Source: Polytrichum commune (lineage: Eukaryota > Streptophyta > Polytrichopsida > Polytrichales > Polytrichaceae). From it: 64,000 nt of DNA. A program made the position numbers and the translations under genes. The DNA lies in NCBI GenBank assembly GCA_950295325.1, contig OX485809.1, positions 3,472,001-3,536,000 on the forward strand. The letters run 5' to 3'. The notes under the pieces are model-generated. The model saw nothing but the letters and a program-made list of their open reading frames with translations, did no database searches and was not told where the DNA came from. This document shows positions 24,600 to 37,568 of this stretch, one piece after another; the first letter of the stretch is position 1, and every line of letters begins with the position of its first letter.

Positions 24600-25515
24600 A
24601 ACTTGAGAACGTATTATTATCCTACACAAGACAAGGGAATTGCTCGTAACAAAATTGGCATTAAAATTGACAAGATGAAAGCGAATGAAGGATGCTCTAG
24701 CTATGAAAATACTTGGGTACCACAAATCCCCAGCTGTCTCCAGTGCACAACTACTTTAAAATAGACCGTGTCATAATGTCATTTAAGAGGAAGGGTTTAC
24801 CCAAAAAACATATAAATTTGTAGGATCTCAATTGAAAGTTCCAATCAGCTTCTACCTTCAAGAACTAAAGTAGACCTACAAAGGAAAGAGTCGTGCACAA
24901 TCCCTAGAGAGAGCACCTTTCTAGCTAAAACAATTGTGTCAAACCTGATCAGTACTGTTTAGTACTACTAGTTCGAATGGCCTATACTAAGTCCAACATT
25001 CGAAGCTCCCAAAAGCAAACAAATCCAACAAAAGCAAACAAATCCAACACAAGCAACTAGAGCACAAATTGTCCTGAACCCTAGACCACTGTGACAACAG
25101 AGTTAAGGCATGAGACAGGCACATAGGACACAGATGAGGAATCTCAAAGTATGCAACAAATATGGCCTAATATTCAATACTACAATCCAAACCCCCATTA
25201 TTAATTTGGAAAACCTACAAGAGCACCGTCAGAATTTTCTGCGTCCAGGTATCCACTAATCTGCATCAAAGAGCCGCCATGCTGGATCTTCACTTCACCT
25301 CACAGCTGCAATGAAATTGATCTAAGCATATCGCTAACCTATACAAACCCTAAGAAAATGCAAGTGGATCGCCTGGCAAAGTTTGCTCATACAAGATGAT
25401 TTCCAGCATCCAGGTAAACAGAGTGGACAAGGTCACAAGTTGTAAAATGCAGCTCTGTCTGAAGCTTGGCTTGATGTCATCATGTGGGAAGGTATAATGC
25501 ACAGCGCTGGGGTAG
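24600..25515. other. 3' flank of Di19, no gene seen
   Basis: Immediately 3' of the Di19 stop codon on the minus strand. It probably holds the 3' UTR: a pyrimidine-AG site TTTCATTGCAG near 25310 could be the acceptor of a 3'-UTR intron. I see no conserved coding signal and no clear mobile element. Confidence 0.3.
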
Positions 25516-28103
25516 TTAGTTGTCACCCAGAAGCGTGGATAGAACAAGCTGTTGTACGAATTTCGCACGTAGCTTTGCTTGTTTATGTTTCTCTTCGCGC
25601 TCTTCGGCTGTTAATGAGGGGTCGACACTGTTCAGCAACCACCAACAAGCACTTGTAAATACAAACACATCCGCACAGCAAAGTACAAATGCATACGATC
25701 CAAGTCACATCTCGCCCTATCAGATTGCATGGTTTAAACATGCACAACTTCAAGTATTAATCTGACAAGAACCAGACACAAGAAAGTCATGAAACAGTGC
25801 CTTTATTTAATTGACCACAGCCATGCTGATTCTAATTAGTAGATTGTTCCTGTGAGGAAGACATAAATGGCACCAAGGTGTCACAAAAGGAAGAGGATAG
25901 TTTCTGTGCAACATGCAACAATAGAGTTATCCTTTGACTCTATGGAGCTTCGAAGGTCCCCTTTCATTTTCCATTGGATGTTTTACATACAATATGAATA
26001 ATTTCTTTCCACTTGTGATGCAACTCAGAGGTAATTTTTGAGTTTGAAAGAAGACCAACCTACTTCAGTCATTGAGAGCCAAACTCATTTAGCACCTCTG
26101 CGGATGCAAGAATAGTTTGACCCTTGCTGAACCAATATACAACGTTCTTCAATCAAATTTCCATACTACCTCCAAGGAAGGTTGACCACATGCCATGTTC
26201 AATTATAGGACACCTCTAATTTAGTATAACTCCTAGCAGATAAAAGAGGGCCAGAAAACAGTTTTAAGGAGCAACTTGCCTTGGCTTTGACTGTTGACTT
26301 AGCGAGGATAGTTTCGATGGTGGTTCCTCATTAATAGCACTAGGTTTGGGAGGATCTTCAGCCTCAGTTATAGGAACATTGTACACCAAGGTGGAGAGTA
26401 GAGGATCAGTGGCATGAGACAAGCCCGACAGGCCCGACGAGCGAGATGTACCCCCTAGAAGGGCCTGCAAGTGCGCCTCCCGAAGTTCCTTCCCAAGGAG
26501 TGAAAGTGTTGCATTTGATGGAACACCAGCTCTCCTGAACCTCCTCCGACGCTGCATGTGAACTGTTGTTAAGGGTCCCTGCAGATAATAATTGATATAT
26601 CTCTATCCTTACATGGAACATTCAACACACTTACTGAAAATCTTTACATGACCTAGTAGGTAGATGTCTTTTCCATTCACTCTCTCCACTTACTCAACAC
26701 AATGATACAGGAACAGTAGATAAAGAACAACTTCAAATACTAGCAAGTTGTCAAAAGGATATCTTAAATAAGTGACCATGCTGCAATGAAATGTGTCCAA
26801 CCATGTCCTTTGGAATCTTCGCAGCACAAACAGGGCACATCTGTTCCCACATGTCACAATTAGATGTGCAGAGATAACCTAATTTGCAGTCAGCCACACC
26901 CTACATGTAGACAATCGGCACAAGAAACCACTCCAAGAGTAAACAGTCAAAAAAGTATATTAATAAAACAACATCTCTAACATAGGCTGACTATTGTGGG
27001 ATATTCAAAATGCCCTAATGTATAAAACGAAATGGATTGCCAGATTAATTACAGTTGCAAACTAGCCTTACCCTACAAGAACATCTGCAAATTCAGTTTA
27101 AAAAAATGCAGAATTGAAATCAGGTTTACAAACTTACAGCAGCTTTAGATTCAAAACAATGTTCATCTTCAAGATGTGAGCAGAGAGCAGTGACATCAAA
27201 TTCCTCGTAGCAATAAGGGCATGAAAATTCAGGTCGCAAATCCTCATCACCATCCACATCATCTAGGTTAATTTGATGACGATCTGCAAATCAAGGTACA
27301 ATGCCTATTAATTATGATTCTTAACACTGACGTGCTACACTACCTGCTAAGACACTGTTATAAAAAGAAAAAAGTTTGAATTCAATAGAGATCTCTAGGA
27401 AACTCCCATTGTTGCAACATTGCCTTGCAAACTCCATCTCTTAAAAGATGGTGTAATGCACTGACAAAAACCCGTAGATACCTCGTGCAGATTTTTGAAT
27501 GGTGAAGAATATTGGCACTGTCTAACTGCTCTTTCTTCCAAATCTAGAGAACCGCTGAGATAGCAGACAAAGTAGTCCATAAAGATGTAGAGTAACTAGA
27601 TGTAAGTTGCATCACTGTGGGCCAAACCCATACCAACACCAAAAAGGAGATAGCAATTGTAAACTTGCGACTCACAAACAGCATATCAAGAGGTCACCTT
27701 CATCATGAACAGCATCGAAAACTATCATTGCAACCTAATTAAATCAAGAGACCCAAACATCTAGACAAAATGAAGACAATCACCTTACACATTGAAGAAA
27801 ACAATGGAATCCGAGTCCTAAATTCTTTAACCTGCAACCTCGCCTTCTCGTTCAATCGACAAACATACCCACAAAGCAAGTAACTCTACAAATTTCCCAG
27901 GCACTAATCCAAATGACTAAGTCACAGCTGATCATCTTCACAGGAAGATGAAAAAAAGGAAAACATTGAAATAAAGGAGGCTCTCCATGTATATAGTTCA
28001 GCAGAAGAGTTGAGAGGAACAAACCTAGAAGGGACTGAGAAGGCTGAAGTGTGTGGTGGCGCTTTGAGGTTGACATCCGCGCAGTCCACAAGTCCCCATC
28101 CAT
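25516..28103 (-). CDS. Di19: Di19-type drought-induced zinc-finger protein, complete, five exons
   Basis: Coding exons, 5' to 3' on the minus strand, are 28103-28025, 27283-27138, 26840-26763, 26557-26280 and 25627-25516. They total 693 nt (230 residues plus TAA) and every junction keeps frame. The protein starts MDGDLWTARMSTSKRHH, a typical Di19 N-terminus. Two C2H2 fingers follow: C48-x2-C51 with H63-x4-H68 (zf-Di19 domain), and C77-x2-C80-x10-H91-x4-H96. A basic nuclear-localisation stretch QRRRRFRR lies at 103-110. A Di19_C domain runs to the end and finishes VQQLVLSTLLGDN. Length is normal for the family (about 200-240). Known Di19 proteins are nuclear, bind DNA and act in drought, salt and ABA responses; some are phosphorylated beside the NLS by calcium-dependent kinases. 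No key residue is missing and I see no frameshift. The start ATG is the only one that gives the conserved N-terminus. UTRs are not resolved. Confidence 0.95.
25628..26279 (-). other. GC-AG intron (intron 4 of Di19)
   Basis: The donor reads CCAAG/GCAAGT, the strong consensus used by GC-AG introns. The acceptor is TGAACAG before TGTCGACCC. Splicing gives QQSKPSVDPSLTAEE, which restores the conserved C-terminal Di19 block. Reading through instead gives a stop five codons later. Length is 652 nt, phase 2. Confidence 0.88.
26558..26762 (-). other. U12-type AT-AC intron (intron 3 of Di19)
   Basis: Read on the minus strand the intron begins ATATCCTTTT directly after the AAG lysine codon of exon 3, an exact match to the U12 AT-AC 5' consensus. 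It ends TTCAC directly before ATGCAGCGT of exon 4. A branch-site match CCCTTAAC (consensus TCCTTAAC) lies at 26568-26575, about 10-12 nt from the 3' end, the short spacing typical of minor-spliceosome introns. No GT-AG pair nearby would restore HLFK-MQRRRR. Length is 205 nt, phase 0. Confidence 0.9.
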
Positions 28104-29700
28104 ACTGCCTGCCGCTTACTAACCCTCCCTTTGCTTTCTACCTAGAGCACCTTCCACACCCAAGGTACCAGATATCCCAGCAATTTTACCCTACTCCTTC
28201 ACCTATCCCTGCTTTTGTTGGAACTACCCTCTCTTATCACCACAATGTTACTGTTGCATCTATATAAATAAGGCCTCCAGCAATGTCTTCTTCCTTATAT
28301 CCCTATGGACTACCTTCAAACTGCTTCTTGATCTCCAATACGAAGAACCTGAAATTCCTTGATTTTTATGTTCAATATAATCAAACCATCTTGACCTCTT
28401 CAACTCCTTTCCTCAATGGTGCAAAACGGTACCACGGTTGTCTTGAAATTTCTTTACACAAGTAGTGACCTCACGGAATTCCTAAAAGCTATCTATATTC
28501 ATAAAATCCAGTGTACAATATGTCTTCCTTTTCTGCGCAACACAATGAACGGGTCTCAGTAAAATAATACAAAATCAAATCTGAGTCTTTAAACTTTTCT
28601 TCCCCGCCCAATGCAATCACTCCATTGCACAGTCCTTAACTGAGAAACCTCCCACGCAATTGTCAGGGCTTAAGAAACCTACATACTCAAAGACAGGCAA
28701 AAATCAGAAATGACAACCCACTTTCCTCACTAATTTGTGCATGAAAAAATCATAAAGACCTATTCATTCCTCCCTTCTGATATCCAACTCAAGAAGGTCC
28801 CCTAAAATACCACAACCCAATGACCGGTGAAAACCTGGTTACCCGGAACCCTAAAACACTAACCCCAGTTCAATGCGACCTATCCAATGCCTCCGCCTCG
28901 GACAACCAGTTCTCCACGTAAGGCATAACATATCCAGGGCATTAGTACTATTGTTAGGATTGCTCCTAAATCAATTGAATTAGGTACGTGACAGCCAATT
29001 GAAGAACTCTAAAGCCATAACTGGTTCTCATAAGGATCCCAAAGCCAATTCCAGAACTGAAAACCTTCCCAAGGAGCATCCTCTTCTCCTTTTCATTCTT
29101 CGCTTAAGCTTACACCTACACCGACAACCTCAAGTGCCTCTCCCACCGCAAGAGATCAAGGAGCAACCGTAGTGGAAAATATACACATACTACATACTCA
29201 CGTCACAAGAGTTTCCACATGAAACCCCACAACACACCGTTCAATGAAAACCCTAGTCGTGTTGCTTGAGAGGCGCAACAAGAACTCGTGTGGCACAGTC
29301 TGCACTTTCAAGAGATAATTTTGAAGTAGTGAAACAATACACAGTAACCAAGGCGGTCACAAAATACCCAAGCATAGCTTGGAACTCAAAGTACCAGATG
29401 ATACACACATGAACGAAGCTCTTCTCTTCTTTTCCTTCCAATGGAGTCTCAACCAGCCTTCCTGAAAACTACAGAATCCAAATAAGATGTAACATTCGTG
29501 GACCTCACACTTCAATGGCCACCGCCACCTCGCCTTTTGTCTTCACTTCTGGATCTAAAGCCTAAGGCGTTGAAATGGCCGGAATTCACTGTGATATCCG
29601 CACCAGAGGAGTAGCGAGAAACAAAAAGCACTGACACGGGAGCACAAAGGCATCAGAAGATGAACGAAAAGTCTATGGCACACTGGCAATGGCGGTAGTC
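28104..29700. promoter_or_regulatory. Presumed 5' flank of Di19
   Basis: No coding sequence is supported here. On the minus strand a TATA-like stretch TTATTTATATAG lies at about 28257-28269, roughly 155-165 nt before the start codon, which would leave a 5' leader of about 120-130 nt. A 5'-UTR intron with a more distant start site near the GC-rich block cannot be excluded. The same bases read as CTATATAAATAA on the plus strand, so the direction of this motif is ambiguous. Confidence 0.35.
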
Positions 29701-29899
29701 TTATAGACAAAGCTCATGCATCCTCTTCTTCCATGGCTTGAAAAGGAAGTGATGATGCATCATCACAATTGCCGTGAGACCAGAATAGGAACTAATTATG
29801 GAGGGCGGTGCAAACCCTACCTCAACAGGAAACGTGGCACAATTGGTCAAAATTCCTCTCTCCTATGTCCAACCACATTTGACAGGAGGAGCAAATCCA

Positions 29900-30620
29900 C
29901 AAGAACCCGAACGAAACCCCGACGGTATGCATCCACGATGGCAAAATGGACACACCACTAACCTCACGCTCTCTCTCTCATTCTCTTTACTTCTCTTTCT
30001 CTCTTTCTCTCTCTCCTCCTATTACCACCGTCTTGATGTCCGCACGAAGCCACCGAAACCTCACCACCTAAAATACGACCTGTGGCGAAGTAGTCGTGCG
30101 CACCAAGGGCACTAGGAAACCCTACCTCCGAGTAATTGGCCGCGTTCCTCCTCCCCCACAGCCCGCGCCACGCGCTTGCTCCTCCTGTAACCACTTGAGA
30201 AGGAAGGCGCCCCTGGACACGATGATTCCCAACCAAATGCGGCGTGGGAGAGGTCGATGGGAAGAGGGAAGCGCGGCCGTGACGAAGTAGATGTGTGCGC
30301 GATGTCAATTTACGGCCTGCGTAGAATCTGCGTCGCAATCTGTCGAGTGTTGTCCAAGTTCGGTCTGTGCTTGCAAACCCCAGCTGCCCTTCCCTTCCCT
30401 TTCCTTCCCTTTCCTTTCCTTTCCTTCCTTCTCCGCCAGCCCTCCCTTGCTTCCTCCCTTCCTTCCTTCCTTCCAGCTGGGAATGGCATCGGGAACGAAT
30501 ATGGGAACTCGGGGAACTCGGGGATCGGGCCGTCGTGTAGGCAGGGTCCACGCGGGGTCCACGCCACGCTCCCGCGTTCCCAACTTCATGGGGATCTTTT
30601 TGGTAAAAAGGCCATGCACC
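29900..30620. repeat. GC-rich block with CT-rich and CCTTT microsatellites
   Basis: The base composition jumps from AT-rich to GC-rich. A CT-rich run (TCTCTCTC, TTCTCTTT) lies at about 29970-30020 and a CCTTTCCTT-type repeat at about 30390-30475. The long open frames here on both strands (for example minus 30644-29964) are low-complexity reading of the repeats, not genes. The block may mark a CpG-rich promoter upstream of Di19 or of an undetected plus-strand transcript. Confidence 0.5.
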
Positions 30621-33600
30621 CAGCCAAAAGGTGCTGCTCATCACTTCAATGCCAAATTATTGCCCCATTACAACTCCATTAGACATAGGTTTCCTTCCCT
30701 ATTTCCAAATGTAATAACTAGGGGCATCGATTGTCCCAATGAATGCGTGTTACTCTTCGGAGTTACAAGGTGCAATTACGTCTTATTCGGGAGTTTGATT
30801 TTTTACTGATAAAAGTTCAATAGCTTGTTATAGACAGACATCATAATAGAAGGACGATGACTTTGCGTAGTAAAATATTACGTTCTCGTTGAATGGTTAT
30901 AGCATTGTGTAACCCCGCATAGTAGCACGCACTCCTTGGGATGATCAATGTAGTCTGAAGTGGCCAATATCGTATCCAAGATTACCTCTCATTCATCCAA
31001 CATAAAGATTGCATGAACATAGTATGCAACCCGAAGGTTAGGTTTTCTAGTTGATTTGACACAGAAAAATACAGTGTTTATCCCGTTTAGTGCGCGTGGT
31101 ACTAATTCCCGAAACATGCACTATTTTGCCAAATCTCAAAATTAGTGAAGGTCGAAACTACTGTTTGAGTGCCACTAAATTCATGCGTACAAGCTCATTT
31201 CACCATACATCTCAAGGAAATTAGTGTGTGCTCTAAGGTGTTTGTAGATTGTACAATTTGTTATGTTGGGCTCAAAGAGGTTTCTTCTTCTTCTTCTTTT
31301 CGATTAGCGTCACTCACTCCCAAGGCACCAAGAAAATTGAAAAGAGCTTGCATTCAAAGTTTGTGGCACTTTGACACTTCGGACTCCCGAAACCCTAGAA
31401 CTTTTGGTGGCACTAATTTCATAACGTGAAGAAATTTAGTATCACCTTCATTAATTTCTTACACCCACTAGTAGCCTGTCCTCACTAAATGGGATAACCA
31501 ATGTAGTTTCAAAGACCCACACTAGCATAGTTGAGGTCATTCGAGAAGAATCGGCAACAATCCTATAGGGGGGTTGAGTTTTCTTTTGTTGGATGGTGAG
31601 AAGTATGCTCGTATATATGATGATTCCCTCTCTTCGTCTTCAGTCTTCCTTCCAATTGGACATCAAGTTGATATGAACAACCTCTATTTCACAAAGGCCA
31701 CAACACTATCGTCACTTTGGGAATTAGCTCTTTTGAGACACCATCTTGATATACTTTTATTCCCATAAGTTTTTTGGCTTCCCAAACTTTAAAATCCATT
31801 TCATTTCATTGGTTTCTCATACTTAAGTAGCATTAGGTAAATTACGGGATGAGGTTGAGTGGCAAGTCAAATTTCTTGTTCTCCATCTTCTATTGATTAT
31901 ATTTACATCTTCAATTGTGTATTACATAAATAAACCTTTGATGAAATATCAACAAAACCCATATGCAACATTGGACCTTCTCTAATTTACTTATGACTAT
32001 TGAAGTGCATGTTTGTTGATTCACATAACCGATCATATATGCCATCCCAACTATGTTTGGAGTAATTAATAAAATTGAAGGCTTAATCCAAATTCTTTTA
32101 GACATGAGTAATTTATGGTATTTTTTCTTTGACCGTCACCTAACCACACACTAATAAAAAATAAGTGTCCAATTGAAAAAAAACTTTAAAAAACTAAACA
32201 CTAAAAACCACCCACATATTTTAGTATATGTGCATTCATGTGTGGTGTTTGAATAGCAAGGGCATAACATTGTTAAGTTAGGATCGGGGTATGATAATTA
32301 TTTTGTCGAAATGAGGAGTCTAGACAAGCTAACATGTTTGGGGTAAGTCCAATCAATGTTGGATTGGCATATAGGTGAATGCATGATATCAACACACAAT
32401 ACCAATAATGGTAACAAAGAACATACTTGGCTAGTATCAAATTGTACTACCAATCAGCTACATTGTTTATGGTATTTAGTGCCACTTACCCAATTTTGGA
32501 GGCATAAGATAGGTTCACTAATGATCAACTACTTCATAGTTAATGTCACCTCATGACACTTGGCATTCAAGCACGCTTACTAATATGTGGGCACAAGTAT
32601 GCTCTATAATGTTATGAGGTATATACATGCTTATGGTACACAACGGGCTACAAGTTGACTAAAATTGTACACAAATGACACTTGATATTAGTATGTTCGA
32701 GAAAATCTTCCTCGTGCTTAGGGAGCATGCATGGCCAAGTATACGGAAACAATGCTCTGGTATACTAAAACCATGATTTTTTTGGTCAAATGCCTAGAAG
32801 TAGTATCAACTTGTTTAAATTTGATTTTTCTCATGGTGCCTTTTGTTGTTGTGTTAAGTACTCAAATATAGCATATCAAGATGAGATCTTCAAAACTTAT
32901 CATTAAAAGTATTGCTCAAAAGGCAATGGCTAAATATGGTTTTGGACATAGTTTCATGACCTTAAATATTTTGAAGTTGGATTTATTTTTCATATTCCTT
33001 GATTCATCATAAACTGAGGGCATCATTCCCAAAAAAAACAACAACAACAACATAAATCTTATATAAATTTATCATGTTTAAAACAAATTTTAGACAACTA
33101 CGTGTTCAATATATCTACGTGCACACTACTTGCACCGTCTTCTAGAATATGTAGACTTTCTTTTAAAAAAAATTGTCAACCTAACTTGCTTGGCTTTGTA
33201 GATCGATGTGTTTTTCAAATGTTTATGATTTTTTCCTTCACAAAATTCAAAGTCAGTATGTAGTTTTGCATCACTTTCACTTGAACCTATGCATGCTAAT
33301 GGAGTTGTGTACTTGACCATGCTCGCACCCCATACCCAAATGTGACACACGACTCTTGCGATTAGATGCTCAATAATATCTTCCCCTTGCATATTACAAC
33401 GCATAACTATCATCTCAGGTATCCCAATGTGCTACACTCAATGTCACAATGCAAACATTTTCACTTCCAAAGAGCTACTTATGTTGACAAATAGAATCAT
33501 GCTGACAATCAATGAACATGAACTGTGAGGCCTCTAGGCATGTAGTTTAGATGATTTGACAACAATTTGCATGACACTAAATGCCATAAATGTTGATTTG

Positions 33601-33980
33601 CTACTTGGTGGGTACCACAAGGTACCACAATCTTTGTGTTACTAAGTTATAATTAGGGTGAATACCATATTGATAGTAGGATGGTTTTACATGGCTATGG
33701 AGTAATCATGGGTGGTATATAGGCCCGAATAGTATCAAAAAAATATAACACGTTAAAAAGGGTTGGGATGGTATCCATGCCCTATTGGTATTAGAAGCAT
33801 GTAAAATCCTCATAATAGAATCCCCAAGTGATATAAAAAGGGTTCAAAAAGGAAAACACCATTCAACACTAATCAGAACTTGAGTAAACAACATTATTAC
33901 CTCCATGCAAATCATTATTCTTGTTGCAATGCTTGGGATGGGACTCATAAAGAGCTTGGCAATGTTGTGGGTCTCCAATG
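30620..33980. other. AT-rich spacer with a family F repeat copy
   Basis: No gene is supported. The stretch 32345-32530 is related to the intronic repeat at 6990-7320, and 33650-33850 shares words such as TATAGGCCCGAATAGTATCA with it. Confidence 0.4.
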
Positions 33981-33984
33981 TATG

Positions 33985-33986
33985 TA

Positions 33987-34031
<45 letters not shown>
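33985..34031. repeat. Compound TG/AG microsatellite
   Basis: About 13 TG units followed directly by about 10 AG units. Confidence 0.9.
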
Positions 34032-34032
<1 letters not shown>

Positions 34033-34914
34033 AACCACATCAGGCACAAGTAAGTATATTGCACCTAAATAGTACTCCGTATTCCATAACATTACTCATC
34101 TCCTTGTCTACATTCCATGGGATTAGGTCTCGGAAAAGCAACATAAATCCTTCTTTACTTATGACATTCCATATTCATGAGGAACACTCATGTTGTATAT
34201 TATAAAAGTCAACAAAACAACTATAATTTCACACAATTAATTACAACCTTTTCTTTTCGAAAATAAATAAATAAATAAAACACTACGTCAACATCCTATT
34301 CCCCTAAAACAACATGCAGACAAAGCCCATGAGCTTAGACACAAAAATTGTTTTAAATACATGCCAAATAGCTTATTTATGCACATGCATTGCTTAGTAT
34401 AATTATGTATACACGAGGTAGAAATTAAACCCAACTTACTTGACTTGCAAGCATCATGTTATCTCTAGCATTCCCAATGGCACATGTATACATATGTCGC
34501 CATGTGCACATAATCAAACCAAAGCATTTATGGAGGAAGAAATTCTACACAGGTGCCACATCATTGAAAATATGACAACACTAGTATGTGCAATTAGGTT
34601 GCCCCAAACTATTTTATTAATGTTCCACACTATTTTGAACATTTATTCTCAAAATAACATAAAGGAAATCTAAAATTAAAAATGTGGTGCTATACGCATT
34701 AACAAAGTTCCATGTTTTTGTAATGTATTTTGACCCAAGGTAATTAGCATGGGGTAAAGAGGCAACTTAATTGCACACATAATGTACATGTTGTCTAGCA
34801 TAAAGGAGTACATAAAAGAGAGGGAGATAGGAGTTGACGCTAACCGTAAGTTGGCATGAATGAGAGACGCTTCACCCTTTATCAAAGTTGCATGAGATAA
34901 GAGGGTTTTAAACA

Positions 34915-35225
34915 CTTTTCTTTTTCTTTTTCTCTCTTTACACCCACTCCTTGTAGGATATGAAGTACACAATTAGTGCGAGTTGATTAACACATCCAAA
35001 TCATCCCATAGCCATTTTCCTTGTGATTTTCATAGTTCAGGCAAGTATCTTATTTATCAAAATCTGAATAATCTGTAAGCTATTAAGAGATTATATAGGT
35101 CCTCCCCCCCAATTACGTACTACTATGACTAAAATGACTAATACATTTGAGCATATAGTCCAATCTCTGTTCAACACGTATCTTCTTGGTGTCCACTCTT
35201 GGATTTAACAATCATACGTGTTTGT
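34915..35225 (-). mobile_element. Family A MITE
   Basis: Contains TACACCCACTCCTTGTAGGA, ACAATTAGTGCGAGTTGATT, AGGTCCTCCCCCCCAATTAC, TTTGAGCATATAGTCCAATC and TGGTGTCCACTCTTGGATTT. The right end is truncated where the foldback element begins. Confidence 0.75.
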
Positions 35226-35228
35226 TTA

Positions 35229-35410
35229 AGAACAACATAACATTATTCATATCCATGACAATTTTATGTGGGATTGACAATTCCACGTAATATTCTTGGA
35301 TATTCCCCACGTTCGGTTTGAATGTGGGGAATATCCAGGAGTACTAAGTGGAATATTGTCAATCCCACATAACATTGTTATGGATTTGAATAATGTTATG
35401 AAACACCAAC
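35229..35410. mobile_element. Foldback element, about 180 bp
   Basis: Two arms of about 80 bp mirror each other around a 13-nt loop (GTTCGGTTTGAAT at 35311-35323). Words ATAACATTATTCAT, TTATGTGGGATTGACAAT and TTGGATATTCCCCAC each recur inverted in the other arm with a few mismatches. The transcript would form a strong hairpin. It sits at the truncated end of a family A copy. Confidence 0.85.
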
Positions 35411-36250
35411 GTAGGCACATTTTCCTTACTTAAATGTAAATATGGTTTATGGTGAGTAAATTTGTCTTCCATCCCATCTGCCCTTCAATCCTCTCCTCAT
35501 CCTCCTCCTTCCTCCCTTCACTTCTACCTTGTGCGTTTCATGGGTGTTGCCTTACACGTGTATACCTTATTGCGTAGATTAAAGTTTTAGTGAGTTTCAA
35601 GCTTTTGACTATGTATTTGTTTGAGGATCACAACAATTCACACATTGCCCATAGCCAACTCTCCCATAAGGGGAATGCTATCATGTGACCGGTGAGTGAT
35701 GAGTAGTAACTTCTGAATGAAAATATTTGGAAATACTCCCACTAGTATCTAATGCCCATGGTTTTTTGGCATATCTAGTAACACATCTTATATAGTAATA
35801 TAAGTATACCAAGGTGCCAACAAAATGCAACTAACATAATAAATGGTTTACTCTACAATCACAAACCATAGGAATGGCATGAGGTTAGGGGTCATCATGA
35901 ATTTAATATTGTTGCTAGCTTCAACATGAATACACATATGCAATCACATTCTAAGTATTGAGGATGCACCATATTCAATTCTATGATTCACTTAGGTTTG
36001 AGAAATGAATGGAGAGAAAGAAACAAAGTCCCATGGATTCAAGTGAGGGGCTCAAACTTTATGTTTTATAACAATGCCAAATCTAATGTCTTTCATGTTC
36101 CATACTAGTTGTGAGCCCAATTTGGTGCCCACATGTGTTCTTAATCCTTGTTTACGTTAAAAATTGGGTTTGCATGTTATCAGGCCTTGAAAATGACATA
36201 AAAAGAGTGAAACTTTGATTGAAATTGCCACTCTTAAGGTTAGGCTTGAG
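35411..36250. other. Spacer, nothing recognised
   Basis: No gene or bounded repeat is supported. Confidence 0.35.
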
Positions 36251-37400
36251 TGTGAAGATTGGTGTTAATTAGGATCAGGGGAATTGGTTTTTAGAGGCTT
36301 GATTAGGTTAAGTAATGTTTAAGGCAAGCCGGGTGAGCCATGGTTTTAGTGTTAGGAATGGGAACCCTCACTATCCATTTTGGGAAGGGGGTCGGGGTTT
36401 ATGGATCAGACTGGATTATGGGCGAGGAGAAGTCGGAAGCTAGTTGGGCCTCAGGAGTTCGGCGGCAGGAGAGTTTGGCAAGAGGCATTGTTCGGTTGCG
36501 GTGAAGGGAGATGGGTGAAAAAACAGGGTAGGAGGAGGGACTCTCCAGGGGTGCTCCTTGGCAGCTGAGGATGGCGTAGATTCGAGGGAAAAGTGAAGGG
36601 CAACTGGGGATTTTGGCAGCAGCTGGTGCTCCTGGGCAGGGCATTGGCGAGCCACCAATGTGAGGATTCGGCTAGAAATTCACAAGCCTGGAATGGCGAA
36701 TCTGAGCGAGGAGGAATCACTAGTATCAGGGATCGCACTAACCGAATGAGGAAGGCTCACATAAGTTGAGGCCGAGAAACCCACTGTAACCAGGTAGATT
36801 CAATCTGTAAACGCTGAGCGCTTAGGCAACTACCCTGGAGTCTGAGGACGAATTTGAACACTCGAAGTCTGATGGGTAATGGCGCTGGGTTATGAATGTT
36901 AGTGAGAATCAGGGGAATGCGGATAGGCTATGTGGAGGGAACAGAGAGGGGAATGTGAGAGGGGGCGAGGTGAAGCAACATTCCAGAGTGGGTAGTTTAG
37001 ATGTTGCCTGTGGGCGGCATTGGAGGGTGTGAATGGAAGTTGTTGTGTGAAGGAGGGAGTATGCTACCGGCCGAGACGGTACTCGGGGGTCAGAGAAGGG
37101 GAATGGCGAGAAGGAGGGAAGTGGAGGACTGGTCCGGACTGTAGCCGGTATCTGCAGGAATCCAGGGCAATGCCGAGAGGTGGTTGGACACTGGAAACTC
37201 CTGCCACTTAATTAGTGTGTAGACAGTGGATGATTAGGTAGGATATTAGTTAGATTAGGGCATTAGGCATGATGTATTTTCTTTACGATTACTTAATGTT
37301 AGTAGTGATGTGTTGTGAGTATGTACACACAGTGGGTGTTTTTAAACACTTACATACTGTGTGAATTAAATAAAGACTTATTGGCTAAGGTTTAAGCATT
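36250..37400 (+). other. GC-shifted block with a polyadenylation signal, possible LTR
   Basis: The composition turns G-rich on the plus strand at 36.3-37.2 kb and is followed by a T-rich tail with AATAAAG at 37368-37374. Such a layout (GC-rich body, then AATAAA within about 200 bp) fits an LTR or an untranslated exon. No flanking duplication, primer-binding site or partner LTR was found, and open frames here (36380-36738) overlap on both strands without protein character. Confidence 0.25.
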
Positions 37401-37568
37401 GGAAAATTGGGATGGAACCCTCAGCGAGAGGGATCAAGTGAACACATGTGAATCCCACAACCTCACCGGGACACAGACGCATAAGGGTGGGTGTTTTGGT
37501 CTCACACTAGCCATACCCAACCATATTCAATCCAATCCAATCAAACTTATGGTGGATGGTATTGTCAA

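Noticed and set aside
29964..30809. Long open frames on both strands (up to 226 codons) in the GC-rich block
   Set aside because: Their products are Arg/Gly/Lys-, Pro- or Phe/Leu-Ser-rich and come from CCTTT and CT repeats and high GC; there is no domain, and frames overlap on both strands.
36380..37211. Protein gene in the G-rich block at 36.4-37.2 kb
   Set aside because: Short frames on both strands overlap, with low-complexity composition and no splice pattern that extends them.
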